Source of the DNA: Streptomyces sp. SS1-1
GTDB taxonomy: Bacteria; Actinomycetota; Actinomycetes; Streptomycetales; Streptomycetaceae
NCBI RefSeq assembly: GCF_008973465.1
Contig: NZ_WBXN01000004.1
Coordinates: 434,001 to 498,000 of the forward strand
DNA: 64,000 bases
Reading direction: 5' to 3'
Below, in pieces: positions 8,026 to 16,323 of this stretch (position 1 is its first letter; each line of letters starts with the position of its first letter). The translations under genes were made by a program, and so were the position numbers. The notes beneath the pieces are model-generated. The model was not told where the DNA came from and did not search any database. It worked only from the letters and a program-made list of their open reading frames with translations.

Positions 8026-9027
8026 TCAGATGTTGTAGATGCCGGTCTTGTAGCGGGCCAGGTGGGCGGGGTCGGTGAACCACCGGGCGGTGTGCGCCAG
8101 TCCCTCCTCGAGGGTGTTCTGCGGCGACCAGCCGGTGGCCTCGGTGAGCCGGCTCGCGTCGGCCACGAGCCGCATCACCTCGGAGTTGGCGGGCCGCAGC
8201 CGCGCGGGGTCCTCCTGGACGTCGAGGGGGGCGTCCATGACCTTGCCGATCAGGGCGACCAGGTCGCCGACGGAGATCTCGCCGCCGGTCCCGGCGTTGA
8301 AGGTGCGGCCGACGACCTGCTCGGCCGGAGCGGTGCCGACGGCGAGGAAGGCCCGCGCGGTGTCCTCGACGAAGGTGAAGTCGCGGGTCGGCCGCAGGTC
8401 GCCGAGGGTGATCGTGCGTTCCCCGGCGGCCACCTGCCCGATGACGGTGGGGATCACGGCACGCATGGACTGGCGGGGGCCGAAGGTGTTGAACGGGCGC
8501 AGTGTGACCACCGGGGTGCCGAAGCTGGCGTGGTAGCTGTCGGCGAGCCGGTCGCCGCCCGCCTTCGAAGCGGCGTACGGGGACTGGGTGTTGATGGGGT
8601 GGTCCTCGGTGATCGGCACGGTCTGCGCGGTGCCGTACGTCTCGCTGGTCGAGGTGTGGACGAGGCGCGGGGTGCCTAGGGCGCGGGCGGCCTCCAGCAC
8701 GTTGAGGGTGCCGGTGACGTTGGTGTCCACGTAGCTGTGCGGGGCCTGGTAGGAGTACGGGATCGCGATGAGCGCGGCGAGGTGGTAGGCGCAGTCGGCG
8801 CCGTCGAGCAGGCCGCGCACCGAGCCGGGGTCGCGGACGTCACCGAGGACGATCTCGACCTGGTCCAGCACGTCGGCGGGCAGGGTCTCCAGCCAGCCGT
8901 AGGAGGAGAACGAGTTGTACTGGGCCATGGCGCGCACGCGGTGGCCGGAGGCGACGAGTGCCTCGGTGAGGTGCGAGCCGATGAAGCCTTCGGCTCCGGT
9001 GACGGCGGCGAGCGGTGCGGAGGTCAA
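8026..9027 (-). CDS. LegB-like NAD-dependent 4,6-dehydratase (extended SDR)
   Basis: A 333-residue extended SDR with VTGAEGFIGSHL at the N-terminus, STSETYG carrying the catalytic serine/threonine region, and YAASK as the catalytic YxxxK. The stretch QYNSFSSYGWLE after the second strand resembles LegB-type NDP-HexNAc 4,6-dehydratases. It would convert an NDP-hexosamine to a 4-keto-6-deoxy intermediate. The start is a TTG at 9027, preceded by AAGGGA at suitable spacing; an upstream extension adds only low-complexity residues. Located in the middle of the glycan operon. A UDP-sugar 4-epimerase role is the main alternative. Confidence 0.8.
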   Translation of the reverse strand: MTSAPLAAVTGAEGFIGSHLTEALVASGHRVRAMAQYNSFSSYGWLETLPADVLDQVEIVLGDVRDPGSVRGLLDGADCAYHLAALIAIPYSYQAPHSYVDTNVTGTLNVLEAARALGTPRLVHTSTSETYGTAQTVPITEDHPINTQSPYAASKAGGDRLADSYHASFGTPVVTLRPFNTFGPRQSMRAVIPTVIGQVAAGERTITLGDLRPTRDFTFVEDTARAFLAVGTAPAEQVVGRTFNAGTGGEISVGDLVALIGKVMDAPLDVQEDPARLRPANSEVMRLVADASRLTEATGWSPQNTLEEGLAHTARWFTDPAHLARYKTGIYNI

Positions 9028-9115
9028 CTGTCGGTCCCTTCGTAGTGGTGGTCGGACGCGGGCCCGGTGCGGTCGGGACGCGGGCTCCGGCGGTCCGATG
9101 GGGTGGTGCGGAGGG

Positions 9116-10528
9116 TCAGGCGTGTGGGGAGGGCCGGCCGAGCAGGCGCAGCGCGCAGACCGCGAGACAGAGCGCGGCCGCGGCACACACCACGGGCAGG
9201 ACGACCGGCGCGGGCGGCAGGTCCAGGGCGGTCACCGCGCCGGCTGCCGCGGCGGCGGTGAGGCAGATCAGGGCGGGCGGCCAGGCCGTGCCGAACGCCT
9301 GCAGCAGCAGCGCGGTCCACAGGGTGGCCGCGAGCAGCAGGGGGGTGGCCGGGTCCGTGCCGGTGAGCAGGGCGGCGGGCAGCAGCAGGAGCAGGTAGGC
9401 GGCCAGGCAGCCGGTGAGGACACCGGCCGAGCGCAGCAGGAACCCGCCCGGGGTGGCGCTGGTGCGCAGCGCGGCCACGGACCAGCCGCGGTAGCGGTAC
9501 AGCAGCCATTCGGCGGGCCCCATGCTGAGGGTCAACGCGATGACGGCGTACGGCTGCTGACGGCCGATCAGGACGACGAGCACGGCGGCGGCGAGCCCGA
9601 ACAGGCCGTACGGCAGGGAGATGTGTACGGGCGTGCGGGGCGCGTGCGGGGCGGCTGGGCCGGTGCGGCCCCGCCACAGGACGTGCCCGGCGGCGGCCAG
9701 GGTGGCGAGCAGCGCGAGCAGCGGCAGCCCGGCCCGGGCGAGGGGTCCGGGTTCCCACCACGGCAGGACGGCGGCGCCCGCGATGAGTGGGCTGAGCGCG
9801 GCGAGCAGCAGCTTCTCCCGGGCGAGCACGAGGAGGACGCCCGCGGCGGCCAGGTACAGCGACTGGCCGGCGGCGACCGCGAGGGCCAGGGCGTCGGGGC
9901 CGGGGACCAGCGCGAGGGCGGTCGCCGTGGCCGCGCCGAGCAGGGAGCCGGTGAACAGGGTGCCGGACGCCTCCCGGCGTCCCGTGACGAGCCGCAGGTG
10001 GGCGCGGTGGCCGAGGGCCTGCCCCCACGCCCAGGAGGCGATGCCCGCGACGATCAGCACGGGCGCGTACCGGGTGAGCGGCCACAGCGGGGCGGTCAGC
10101 AGATGAGCGAGGGCGGGCAGCGCGAACAGGACGCCGCGCAGCAGGCAGCGCAGGGTGTCGGGGCGCCAGGGGTCGGGTGCGGGCGGCGGTTCGGGGAACG
10201 TCCGGGGCACCCGCTCGTACAGGGCGGTCGCCAGGGAGAACAGGTTGGGGTGTCCGTACCGCTCCTTGATGACGGACGCGGACAGGCCCTCGGCCTCGAG
10301 CAGGGCGGCGACCTCGTAGGGGTGGACGGCGGGCCCTATGGCGTCGGCGAGTTCGGCGGCCAGGGTGCTGACCGCCTCCTCGTCGGGGCCCTGTCCGGGC
10401 AGCCGGATGGCGAGGGTCTCGTCGTCGAGGGCCCAGCGGGGGCGGCGGCGCGGCGGGCGGGGCGAGGCGAGGCGCAGGGCGAGCGTGTCGTGCCCGTCGC
10501 CGGGTTCGAGGGACAGGGGGCCGCTCAT
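9116..10528 (-). CDS. Polytopic membrane protein of the glycan operon
   Basis: A 470-residue protein I cannot assign to a family. Residues 1-140 are hydrophilic and include a helical segment (HPYEVAALLEAEGLSASVIK, followed by ERYGHPNLFSLA). From about 145 to the end there are roughly ten to twelve hydrophobic segments. The ATG overlaps the TGA of pelF by four bases, indicating tight coupling with the glycosyltransferase. In Pel systems PelF works with membrane partners (PelD, PelE, PelG) that anchor it and move the polymer. This protein is the only candidate here for that job. I see no PelG/MATE or PelD GGDEF signature. Confidence 0.75.
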   Translation of the reverse strand: MSGPLSLEPGDGHDTLALRLASPRPPRRRPRWALDDETLAIRLPGQGPDEEAVSTLAAELADAIGPAVHPYEVAALLEAEGLSASVIKERYGHPNLFSLATALYERVPRTFPEPPPAPDPWRPDTLRCLLRGVLFALPALAHLLTAPLWPLTRYAPVLIVAGIASWAWGQALGHRAHLRLVTGRREASGTLFTGSLLGAATATALALVPGPDALALAVAAGQSLYLAAAGVLLVLAREKLLLAALSPLIAGAAVLPWWEPGPLARAGLPLLALLATLAAAGHVLWRGRTGPAAPHAPRTPVHISLPYGLFGLAAAVLVVLIGRQQPYAVIALTLSMGPAEWLLYRYRGWSVAALRTSATPGGFLLRSAGVLTGCLAAYLLLLLPAALLTGTDPATPLLLAATLWTALLLQAFGTAWPPALICLTAAAAAGAVTALDLPPAPVVLPVVCAAAALCLAVCALRLLGRPSPHA

Positions 10529-12036
10529 CCGGTGAGGCTTCCGGTTCCGGTGACCGCCGGGGCGGGCAGGACGACGCGGGCGGGCGTCGGAGCCGTCCCG
10601 GCAGCCAGTTCGTGGTAGATGCCGCGGAAGGTGTCGATGGTCTGCCGCAGGGTGAACTGCTCGATGACCCGCAGCCGGGCCGCCTCCCCCATCGCGCGGC
10701 GGCGGTCGGGGGCGCCGAGGAGTTCGAGCGCGGCGGCGGCCATGGCGGCCGGGTCGCGTGGCGGTACGACGAGTCCGGTGTCGCCGACGGCCTCGCGGAC
10801 GCCGCCGACGTCGGTGGACACGGTGGCCCGGCCGCACGACATGGCCTCGATCAGGGTGAACGGGAAGCCTTCGCTGATGCTGGACAGCATGACGACGGAG
10901 CCGGCGGCGTAGGCGTCCTTGATGTCGTCGACGCGGCCTTCGAAGGTGACCGCGTCGGCGTGCCCGAGTTCGGCGGCGAGCGCTTCGCAGCGTTCGCGGT
11001 ACGCCTCGCCGCCGCGCGGGGTGCCGCCGAACAACCGCAGCCGGGCGTCGGGGCGTTGGGTGCGGACGAGGGCAAAGGCGCGGATCAGGGTCTCCAGGTC
11101 CTTGATCGGGTCGACGCGTCCGGCCCAGCTGAGGGTGGGGGTCTCGGGTTCGGGGCCGGCCGGCGGGAAGGCGGCCGGGTCGACGCCGTTGTAGACGGTG
11201 CGGATCGCGGTGGGGTCGGCGCCGCCCTGTTCCTCCCAGAGCCGGTTGTAGCGGTTGCCCGGGGTGATCAGGGCCGCCTGACGGTAGCTCTCCTGCGCGA
11301 GCAGCCGGAAGAAGCCGAGGACGACGGCCTTGACGGGCCAGCGGTAGGCCGCCGTGCGGTAGCCCAGGTAGCGTTCGCGCAGGTAGACGCCGTGCTCGGT
11401 GAGCAGCAGCGGGACACCGTACCGTTCGCGGGCGGCGAGGCCCGGCAGGACGGCGACGCCGCCGCTGACGGCGTGTGCGACGCCGTCCCGCGGGGGTGGC
11501 GCGGCGAGCGGGCGCAGTGCGTGTTCCAGCAGGGCGGTGGCGGTGAGCGCGTCGTGCAGCGTCGGCCGTGCCTCGCGTACGGCGAGGCCGGGGCGGGTCC
11601 ATACGGCGGTGAGGATGCGCAGGGCGGTGTCGCCCCGCAGGAACGGGCTGAGTTCGGCGGCGGCGGCCGCGTGGGCCAGTCCGTGCAGGGCGGGTGCGAA
11701 GCCGTCCTCGGTGCCGGGGTCGACGAGCGAGGTCAGGAACTGTTCGTATGCGGTGGCGAGTTGGCGGCGGGAGCGGCCGCGCGGGGGCCGGCCGTCGGGG
11801 GTGGCGCCCCACATGGGCACGGACAGGACGTCGCGGACATGGCCGGGGAGGTCCCAGACGAGGGGCTCCCGTCCGGTGCCGGTGACGGCGATGACGTCGA
11901 ACTCGATGTCGGGCATGCCGGTGACGAGCTGGTCGCACCAGACGCTGACGCCGCCGTGGCTGTGCGGGTAGGTGCCTTCGGTGAGCAGGGTGACGCGCGC
12001 GGCGGCGGCCCGCCGCGCGGCGTGGTGAACGTGCAT
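10525..12036 (-). CDS. pelF: PelF-type GT4 family glycosyltransferase
   Basis: This 503-residue GT-B fold enzyme has the PelF hallmarks: LLTEGTYPHSHGGVSVWCDQ at the N-terminus, LLLTEHGVYLRER in the middle, and the GT4 C-terminal sequence VYNGVDPAAF, SWAGRVDPIKDLETLIRAFA and SSISEGFPFTLIEAMSCG with the conserved E-x7-E pair. PelF polymerises aminosugars from UDP-sugars in the cytosol in Pel and related clusters. The gene is followed by the membrane protein with a 4-base overlap and preceded by a secreted Agd3-like deacetylase. No PelD-like c-di-GMP receptor lies in the window, so control must differ from the Pseudomonas system. Confidence 0.9.
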   Translation of the reverse strand: MHVHHAARRAAAARVTLLTEGTYPHSHGGVSVWCDQLVTGMPDIEFDVIAVTGTGREPLVWDLPGHVRDVLSVPMWGATPDGRPPRGRSRRQLATAYEQFLTSLVDPGTEDGFAPALHGLAHAAAAAELSPFLRGDTALRILTAVWTRPGLAVREARPTLHDALTATALLEHALRPLAAPPPRDGVAHAVSGGVAVLPGLAARERYGVPLLLTEHGVYLRERYLGYRTAAYRWPVKAVVLGFFRLLAQESYRQAALITPGNRYNRLWEEQGGADPTAIRTVYNGVDPAAFPPAGPEPETPTLSWAGRVDPIKDLETLIRAFALVRTQRPDARLRLFGGTPRGGEAYRERCEALAAELGHADAVTFEGRVDDIKDAYAAGSVVMLSSISEGFPFTLIEAMSCGRATVSTDVGGVREAVGDTGLVVPPRDPAAMAAAALELLGAPDRRRAMGEAARLRVIEQFTLRQTIDTFRGIYHELAAGTAPTPARVVLPAPAVTGTGSLTG

Positions 12037-12112
12037 GGATGTGCTCCACGGCCGAGGTGTGGTGAGGGGTGCCGGTCCCGGCGGGTGGCCGGGACCTCGC
12101 TGCGGGTGTCGG

Positions 12113-14236
12113 TCAGCTCCCCGTGGGCGGGATGTGCTCGGCCACGCCCGCGGGGACGCGGGCGTCCGGGGCCGGGGCGGTGGCGGGTGCGGAGCCGTCC
12201 GTGCCGCCGGGTGCGGCGGGTGCCGTGGAGGCGGGCAGGGTGAGGGTGAGCGGCCCGGTCGCCGGGGCCGTCCAGCCGGAGCGGTGTCCGGCGTACGTCT
12301 GGCCGAAGGCGGTGCCGGAGCGGGTGGTGCCGTCGGGCATGGTGGCGGGGATGTCGACGCCGGCGGGGCCGTCGACGGTGACGGTGTCGCCGATCCGGTA
12401 GGCGGTGACCTGTCCTTCGTCCACGGCGGTCCGCCAGGCGGCGCGGCGGCCCATCTCCTCGCCGATGGCCTTCATCCGCAGGTTGACCAGCGGGGTGTCG
12501 GCCGTGAACAGGGCCTCGTAGCCGTCGAGGACGCCGTCGAGGACCGGGTAGGCGATGCGCTCCTCGGCCAGGTTGGACTGGTGGATGAAGTGCGGCTTGG
12601 GGTCGTTGGCGAGGACGTGGCCGAGGGCGATCTGCCGTTCCAGGGGCACGATGTGCTCGGTGTACCCGGTCTCCGGGTCGAGCGGTGCGGGCAGGCAGGT
12701 GGTGGTGGCGGGGTTGTCCTCGCAGATGCCGCTGCCGCCCTGGGCGCGGCTGGTGTAGATCCAGTTGTACTCGTCGACCTGTTCGGCGGCGCGGCCCGCG
12801 TTGTAGAAGACGTTCATCGGGTAGCGCGGGACCGTGGTGGCGGGGCCGACCTGGCGCTGGCCGGGTTCGCGGGAGTTGTCGGAGGCGAGCCAGGTGACGC
12901 CGGTGTCGGCGAGGGCGAGCGCCAGGTTGGGGTTGTCGGCGGGCTGCTGGGGCAGCACCTGGAGTCCGGAGTGCTCGCCGGTCACCAACTCGTCGTCGTC
13001 CAGCGGGAGTCCGGCGGTCTGCCCCCAGGCGCGGTTGTGGGCGATCTCGTCGGCGATGTCGTTCCGGCTGACCCACTTGGTGCTGCCGTCGGCGTTCGTG
13101 GCGCAGCGCCAGGGCACCACGGAGGTGTCCTGTTCGCAGCCGAGGAAGGCGTGCGTGTAGGTGTGGTTGATCCAGCGGAACGCGTCGCGCCGCTGTACGA
13201 GGCGGTCGGCGAGCGGGTCGGCGCCGCCGTTGTCCTCGCGGTGGTCGACGCTGCCGGCGGCGTTGTAGGCGAGGTCGAGTGTGAAGCCGTGTTCCTGCTG
13301 CCAGGTGACGGCGTGGTCGACGTCTGCAGGCGTCATCCGGATCGGGTCCGGTGTGGCGTCCGGGTCGGTGCAGTCGACGTCGCCGGGCGTGCAGTTGAGG
13401 GTGGAGTTCCAGCGGTCGTCGCCGGCGAGGACGTCGTCGACGTGGACGGCGAAGTAGTTGCGGGAGGCGCCGAGGTGCACACCGCCGGTCATCCAGGCGA
13501 CGATGCCGCGGGCGAGCAGCCGGAACTGCTGCTGGTATCGGTTGTAGACGAACGTGACGACGAGTTCGCGCCGCCCGTCGTGCCGGTACTCCCCCACGAG
13601 GGAGCCCTGCCGGTCGGAGCCGGGGATGGGTGCCTGCACGTACGGCGTGAAGTCGGCTCCCTCGGCCGGGCTGGACAGGAAGGCGTAGCTCTCGCCGACG
13701 TCGGGCGCGTTGTCCTCGAAGGGCACCGGTCCGTCGAGGTAGCCGAACGGCCCGGACCGCCCGGCGTCCGTCACCTCGGCCCGTACCCCGTCGACGCTGC
13801 CGGAGTAGCCGCCGTTCACGGGGTACTGCAGTCCGTTCTCGGGCCGGGCGTAGGTGTAGGCGTCGACCTGCGGGACGGCGTACTCCTGCTCGTAGGCCGC
13901 GAGGGCGGCCATCTCCGCCGAGCCGGCCGGGAACGGGTTGTCGTTGGGCAGGACGACCGCCTGGAACTTGGCGCGCGGCCGGCCGTCCACGGTGTCCGCG
14001 AGATAGCCGGCGTCGATCACGGGGCGGTCGGACCGGTTCAGGTCGATCTCCGTGTACGGCGTTCCGGCGGTCCGCAGTTCGGCGGCGATGGCGTCGGTGG
14101 CCGGGCCTCCGTCGCTGACGACGAGCACCCGCAGGTCGATGCGGGGCTCCGGCTCCGCCGCGTGGGCGGCCGGTACGCCGAGGGCGGCTATCAGCGCGCC
14201 CGTCGTCAGCACAGTGGTGCTCAAGGTCCGCTTCAT
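12113..14236 (-). CDS. Secreted Agd3-like (CE18-type) polysaccharide deacetylase
   Basis: A 707-residue exported protein with a clear signal peptide (cleavage near AHAAEPEP, residue 27). Residues about 30-250 form a beta-rich N-terminal part where Agd3 proteins carry CBM87. The catalytic part has VHVDD (265-269) for the metal-binding aspartates, NHTYTHAFLG (357-366) with an HxxxH metal pair, TGEHSG near 420 and PHFIHQSN near 548. The overall length is close to that of fungal Agd3. These features suggest removal of acetyl groups from an extracellular N-acetylhexosamine polymer, making it cationic. Its place as the first gene of a PelF operon with a Spherulin-4 protein supports this. Assignment is by motif and context, not by alignment. 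Confidence 0.75.
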   Translation of the reverse strand: MKRTLSTTVLTTGALIAALGVPAAHAAEPEPRIDLRVLVVSDGGPATDAIAAELRTAGTPYTEIDLNRSDRPVIDAGYLADTVDGRPRAKFQAVVLPNDNPFPAGSAEMAALAAYEQEYAVPQVDAYTYARPENGLQYPVNGGYSGSVDGVRAEVTDAGRSGPFGYLDGPVPFEDNAPDVGESYAFLSSPAEGADFTPYVQAPIPGSDRQGSLVGEYRHDGRRELVVTFVYNRYQQQFRLLARGIVAWMTGGVHLGASRNYFAVHVDDVLAGDDRWNSTLNCTPGDVDCTDPDATPDPIRMTPADVDHAVTWQQEHGFTLDLAYNAAGSVDHREDNGGADPLADRLVQRRDAFRWINHTYTHAFLGCEQDTSVVPWRCATNADGSTKWVSRNDIADEIAHNRAWGQTAGLPLDDDELVTGEHSGLQVLPQQPADNPNLALALADTGVTWLASDNSREPGQRQVGPATTVPRYPMNVFYNAGRAAEQVDEYNWIYTSRAQGGSGICEDNPATTTCLPAPLDPETGYTEHIVPLERQIALGHVLANDPKPHFIHQSNLAEERIAYPVLDGVLDGYEALFTADTPLVNLRMKAIGEEMGRRAAWRTAVDEGQVTAYRIGDTVTVDGPAGVDIPATMPDGTTRSGTAFGQTYAGHRSGWTAPATGPLTLTLPASTAPAAPGGTDGSAPATAPAPDARVPAGVAEHIPPTGS

Positions 14237-14681
14237 GCGGTGCTGTCCCCTCCCCGTGCAGGGGTGAGCATGGCTCCGCAGAGCGACGCACCCCCGCGCG
14301 CGACGCCGGCTTCCCCCTCAGAGACCGGTCGTCGACGCATCCGTCGCGTCAAATAGTGAGGTATCTGTGGAGCTTTCGTGCTCTTGCTGCGGAACCTGAC
14401 GGAAAAACGCAGGTTCGCCGGGCACCGCCGAAGGGGCCGGTCCGTGTGCTCGGGCGTTCGCGGCGGGCGTCCGCCGAGGTGGGCGCGATCTCTCCGCCGC
14501 AGGTCAGCGAGGCGGAGACAGGCCCGTGGGGCGGGTGGGGCGAGCCGGTGCGACTGCCACTGGTCTGAACCGGTCCGGCGCGAGGACACGCGCCGGTTTC
14601 TGGTCATCTTTGATGACCGGTCATACCGCCTCAGATGCCCGGAACACGACGTTCCGGGATCAGGGGCGTGTCCACGACGTG
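14237..14681. other. 445-bp intergenic region with several inverted repeats
   Basis: No convincing coding sequence is present. It holds the promoter region of the glycan operon and the 3' end of the STAS transcript. Visible structures: GAACCTG (14392-14398) with CAGGTTC (14410-14416); GGTCATC (14602-14608) with GATGACC (14612-14618), which overlaps a second palindrome ATGACCGGTCAT (14613-14624); and the hairpin at 14638-14658. The overlapping repeats at 14602-14624 could be a regulator site or alternative RNA hairpins. Confidence 0.5.
14638..14658 (-). terminator. Hairpin downstream of the STAS gene
   Basis: CCCGGAAC and GTTCCGGG pair perfectly over 8 bp around a 5-base loop (ACGAC). It lies 24 bases past the stop codon of the minus-strand STAS gene. 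There is no U-run, as is common for Streptomyces terminators, so it is a candidate only. Confidence 0.5.
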
Positions 14682-15023
14682 TCAGACGCGGGTGGCGGCC
14701 TCGCTGTCGGGGTGGATGGTGAGGACCTGGTCCAGCCCGACGATGCTCAGGACGCGCAGCGTGTTGGGTGGTACGGCCGCCAGTACCAGCTGCCCTCCGG
14801 CGGACTGCGCGTGGTGGTGCGCGGCGATCAGGGCGGTGATGCCGCTGGAGTCGCAGAAGTCCAGGGCGCCCAGGTCGACGACGAGGCGCTGGCCTGGGCG
14901 GACGGTGACCGTCGGGAGGAGGTCGCGGAACTGCCCGGCGTTCAGGTAGTCCAGGTCTCCTGCGACCTCCAGGACCGGTCCGGTCGCGGCGTCTCGGGTC
15001 GTGATCTTCAGTGCGTTCATCAT
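14682..15023 (-). CDS. STAS-domain anti-sigma factor antagonist (RsbV/SpoIIAA-like)
   Basis: A 113-residue single STAS domain. LVVDLGALDFCDSSGITALI (about residues 48-67) contains the phosphorylatable serine of anti-anti-sigma factors in the DSSG motif. The unphosphorylated form would bind an anti-sigma kinase and free its sigma factor. The gene follows a PAS-SpoIIE phosphatase by 7 bases and an RsbQ-like hydrolase upstream, so the three form one operon and the phosphatase probably acts on this protein. No anti-sigma kinase (RsbW) or sigma factor is encoded nearby. Confidence 0.88.
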   Translation of the reverse strand: MMNALKITTRDAATGPVLEVAGDLDYLNAGQFRDLLPTVTVRPGQRLVVDLGALDFCDSSGITALIAAHHHAQSAGGQLVLAAVPPNTLRVLSIVGLDQVLTIHPDSEAATRV

Positions 15024-15030
15024 GTGCCGC

Positions 15031-16323
15031 TCATCGGGTTTCGCTCGTCGGGTCGTCGGAGGAGGGGACGCCGATCGCGAGAAGGGCGGTGTCGTCGTCG
15101 AGGCCGTCCCCGAAGCCCGCCAGCAGGCCGCCGAGGGCCTCGATGACGGCGTGCGGGGGTCTGCCGGCCTGGGTCGCGGCGAAGGCCAGCAGGGCCTCGT
15201 CGCCGTAGAGGCTGGTGCGGTCCGTGCCGGTGCGGGCCTCGGTGAGCCCGTCGGTGTAGAGCAGCAGGGTGTCGCCGGGGCCGAGGGTGGTGCTCGCGGC
15301 GGTGAAGGGCGCGCTGGGCAGGACGCCGATCAGCAGTCCGCCCGGCGTAGGCAGGTACGTGGCGGTGCCGTCGGCGCGCAGCACCACCGCGGGCGGGTGG
15401 CCGCCGGAGGCGAGGTGGACGGTGAGGCGCCCGGCGGCCGGGTCGGGGTCGATGGTGCCGAAGACGGCCGTGCAGTAGCGCGGGTCGCCGCTCGCGGAGT
15501 AGCGCTCGTGCAGCACCTGGTTGAGGGTCGTCAGGGCCGAGACCGGGTCCGGGTCGTGCAGGGCGGCGGCGCGCAGGGTGTAGCGGGTCAGCGAGGTGAG
15601 GGCCGCGGCCTGGGGGCCCTTGCCGCACACGTCGCCGAGGAAGAACCCGAAGCGTTTGCCGTCCAGCGGGAAGACGTCGTAGAAGTCGCCGCCCAGCCGG
15701 TCGGGGGAGGCCGTGTGGTAGTGGGCGGCCGCCTCCGCCCCGGGCAGCTCGGGCAGGATGTCGGGGAGCAGGGACTGCTGGAGCACGGCGAAGGTGTCCT
15801 GGAGGCGGGCCCGGTCGGCCTCGGCCTGGCGGCGTGCCTCCTCGGCGAGCCGCTGCCGGCGCAGCAGCTCCTCCTCGTAGGCGCGCCGGTCCCGGGCGTC
15901 GAAGACGGTGGTGCGGATCAGCAGGGGCTCACCGGTGGTGCCGTGCTTGACGACGGAGGACACCAGGACGGGCATCCGGCCGCCGCCGGCCTGCTTGATC
16001 TCCAGGGCGATGCCGTTGATGTGGCCCTGCATGCGCAGCAGTGGCGCGAAGTGCGTCTCGTGGTAGAGCTTGCCGCCGACCGTCAGCAGGTCGGTGAAGC
16101 GCAGCCGGCCGACCACGTCCTGCCGGGCCAGGCCGAGCCAGCCCAGCAGCGTGCTGTTGATCTTGGCGATCGTCCCGTCCATGAGGGTGGACAGGTAGCC
16201 GCACGGTGCGCTCTCGTACAAGTCCTCGGCACTGTCCTCCAGCAGGGCGGCGAAGGCGGCCTGGGCCGTCTTGTCGTCGTCGGCGTCGTGCGGGTCGGAG
16301 TGCTGCCCGGCCCGCGCCATCAT
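15031..16323 (-). CDS. PAS-SpoIIE (PP2C) serine phosphatase, RsbP-like
   Basis: This 430-residue protein has an N-terminal PAS sensor (about residues 30-145), a short coiled segment rich in Arg/Glu/Ala (150-185) and a C-terminal PP2C/SpoIIE domain (about 190-420). The metal-binding motifs are visible: GGDFYDVFPL, FLGDVCGKG, LLYTDGLTEAR and DDDTALLAIG. RsbP of Bacillus has the same PAS-coil-PP2C order and dephosphorylates RsbV on energy stress, with RsbQ as partner. The gene overlaps the hydrolase gene by four bases (16320-16323), which supports that comparison. Confidence 0.88.
   Translation of the reverse strand: MMARAGQHSDPHDADDDKTAQAAFAALLEDSAEDLYESAPCGYLSTLMDGTIAKINSTLLGWLGLARQDVVGRLRFTDLLTVGGKLYHETHFAPLLRMQGHINGIALEIKQAGGGRMPVLVSSVVKHGTTGEPLLIRTTVFDARDRRAYEEELLRRQRLAEEARRQAEADRARLQDTFAVLQQSLLPDILPELPGAEAAAHYHTASPDRLGGDFYDVFPLDGKRFGFFLGDVCGKGPQAAALTSLTRYTLRAAALHDPDPVSALTTLNQVLHERYSASGDPRYCTAVFGTIDPDPAAGRLTVHLASGGHPPAVVLRADGTATYLPTPGGLLIGVLPSAPFTAASTTLGPGDTLLLYTDGLTEARTGTDRTSLYGDEALLAFAATQAGRPPHAVIEALGGLLAGFGDGLDDDTALLAIGVPSSDDPTSETR

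Noticed and set aside
9116..12049. A 977-codon frame covering both the membrane protein and pelF
   Set aside because: Its first 500 residues are an Arg/Pro-rich shadow of pelF in another frame; the real gene starts at 10528 with ATGA overlap.
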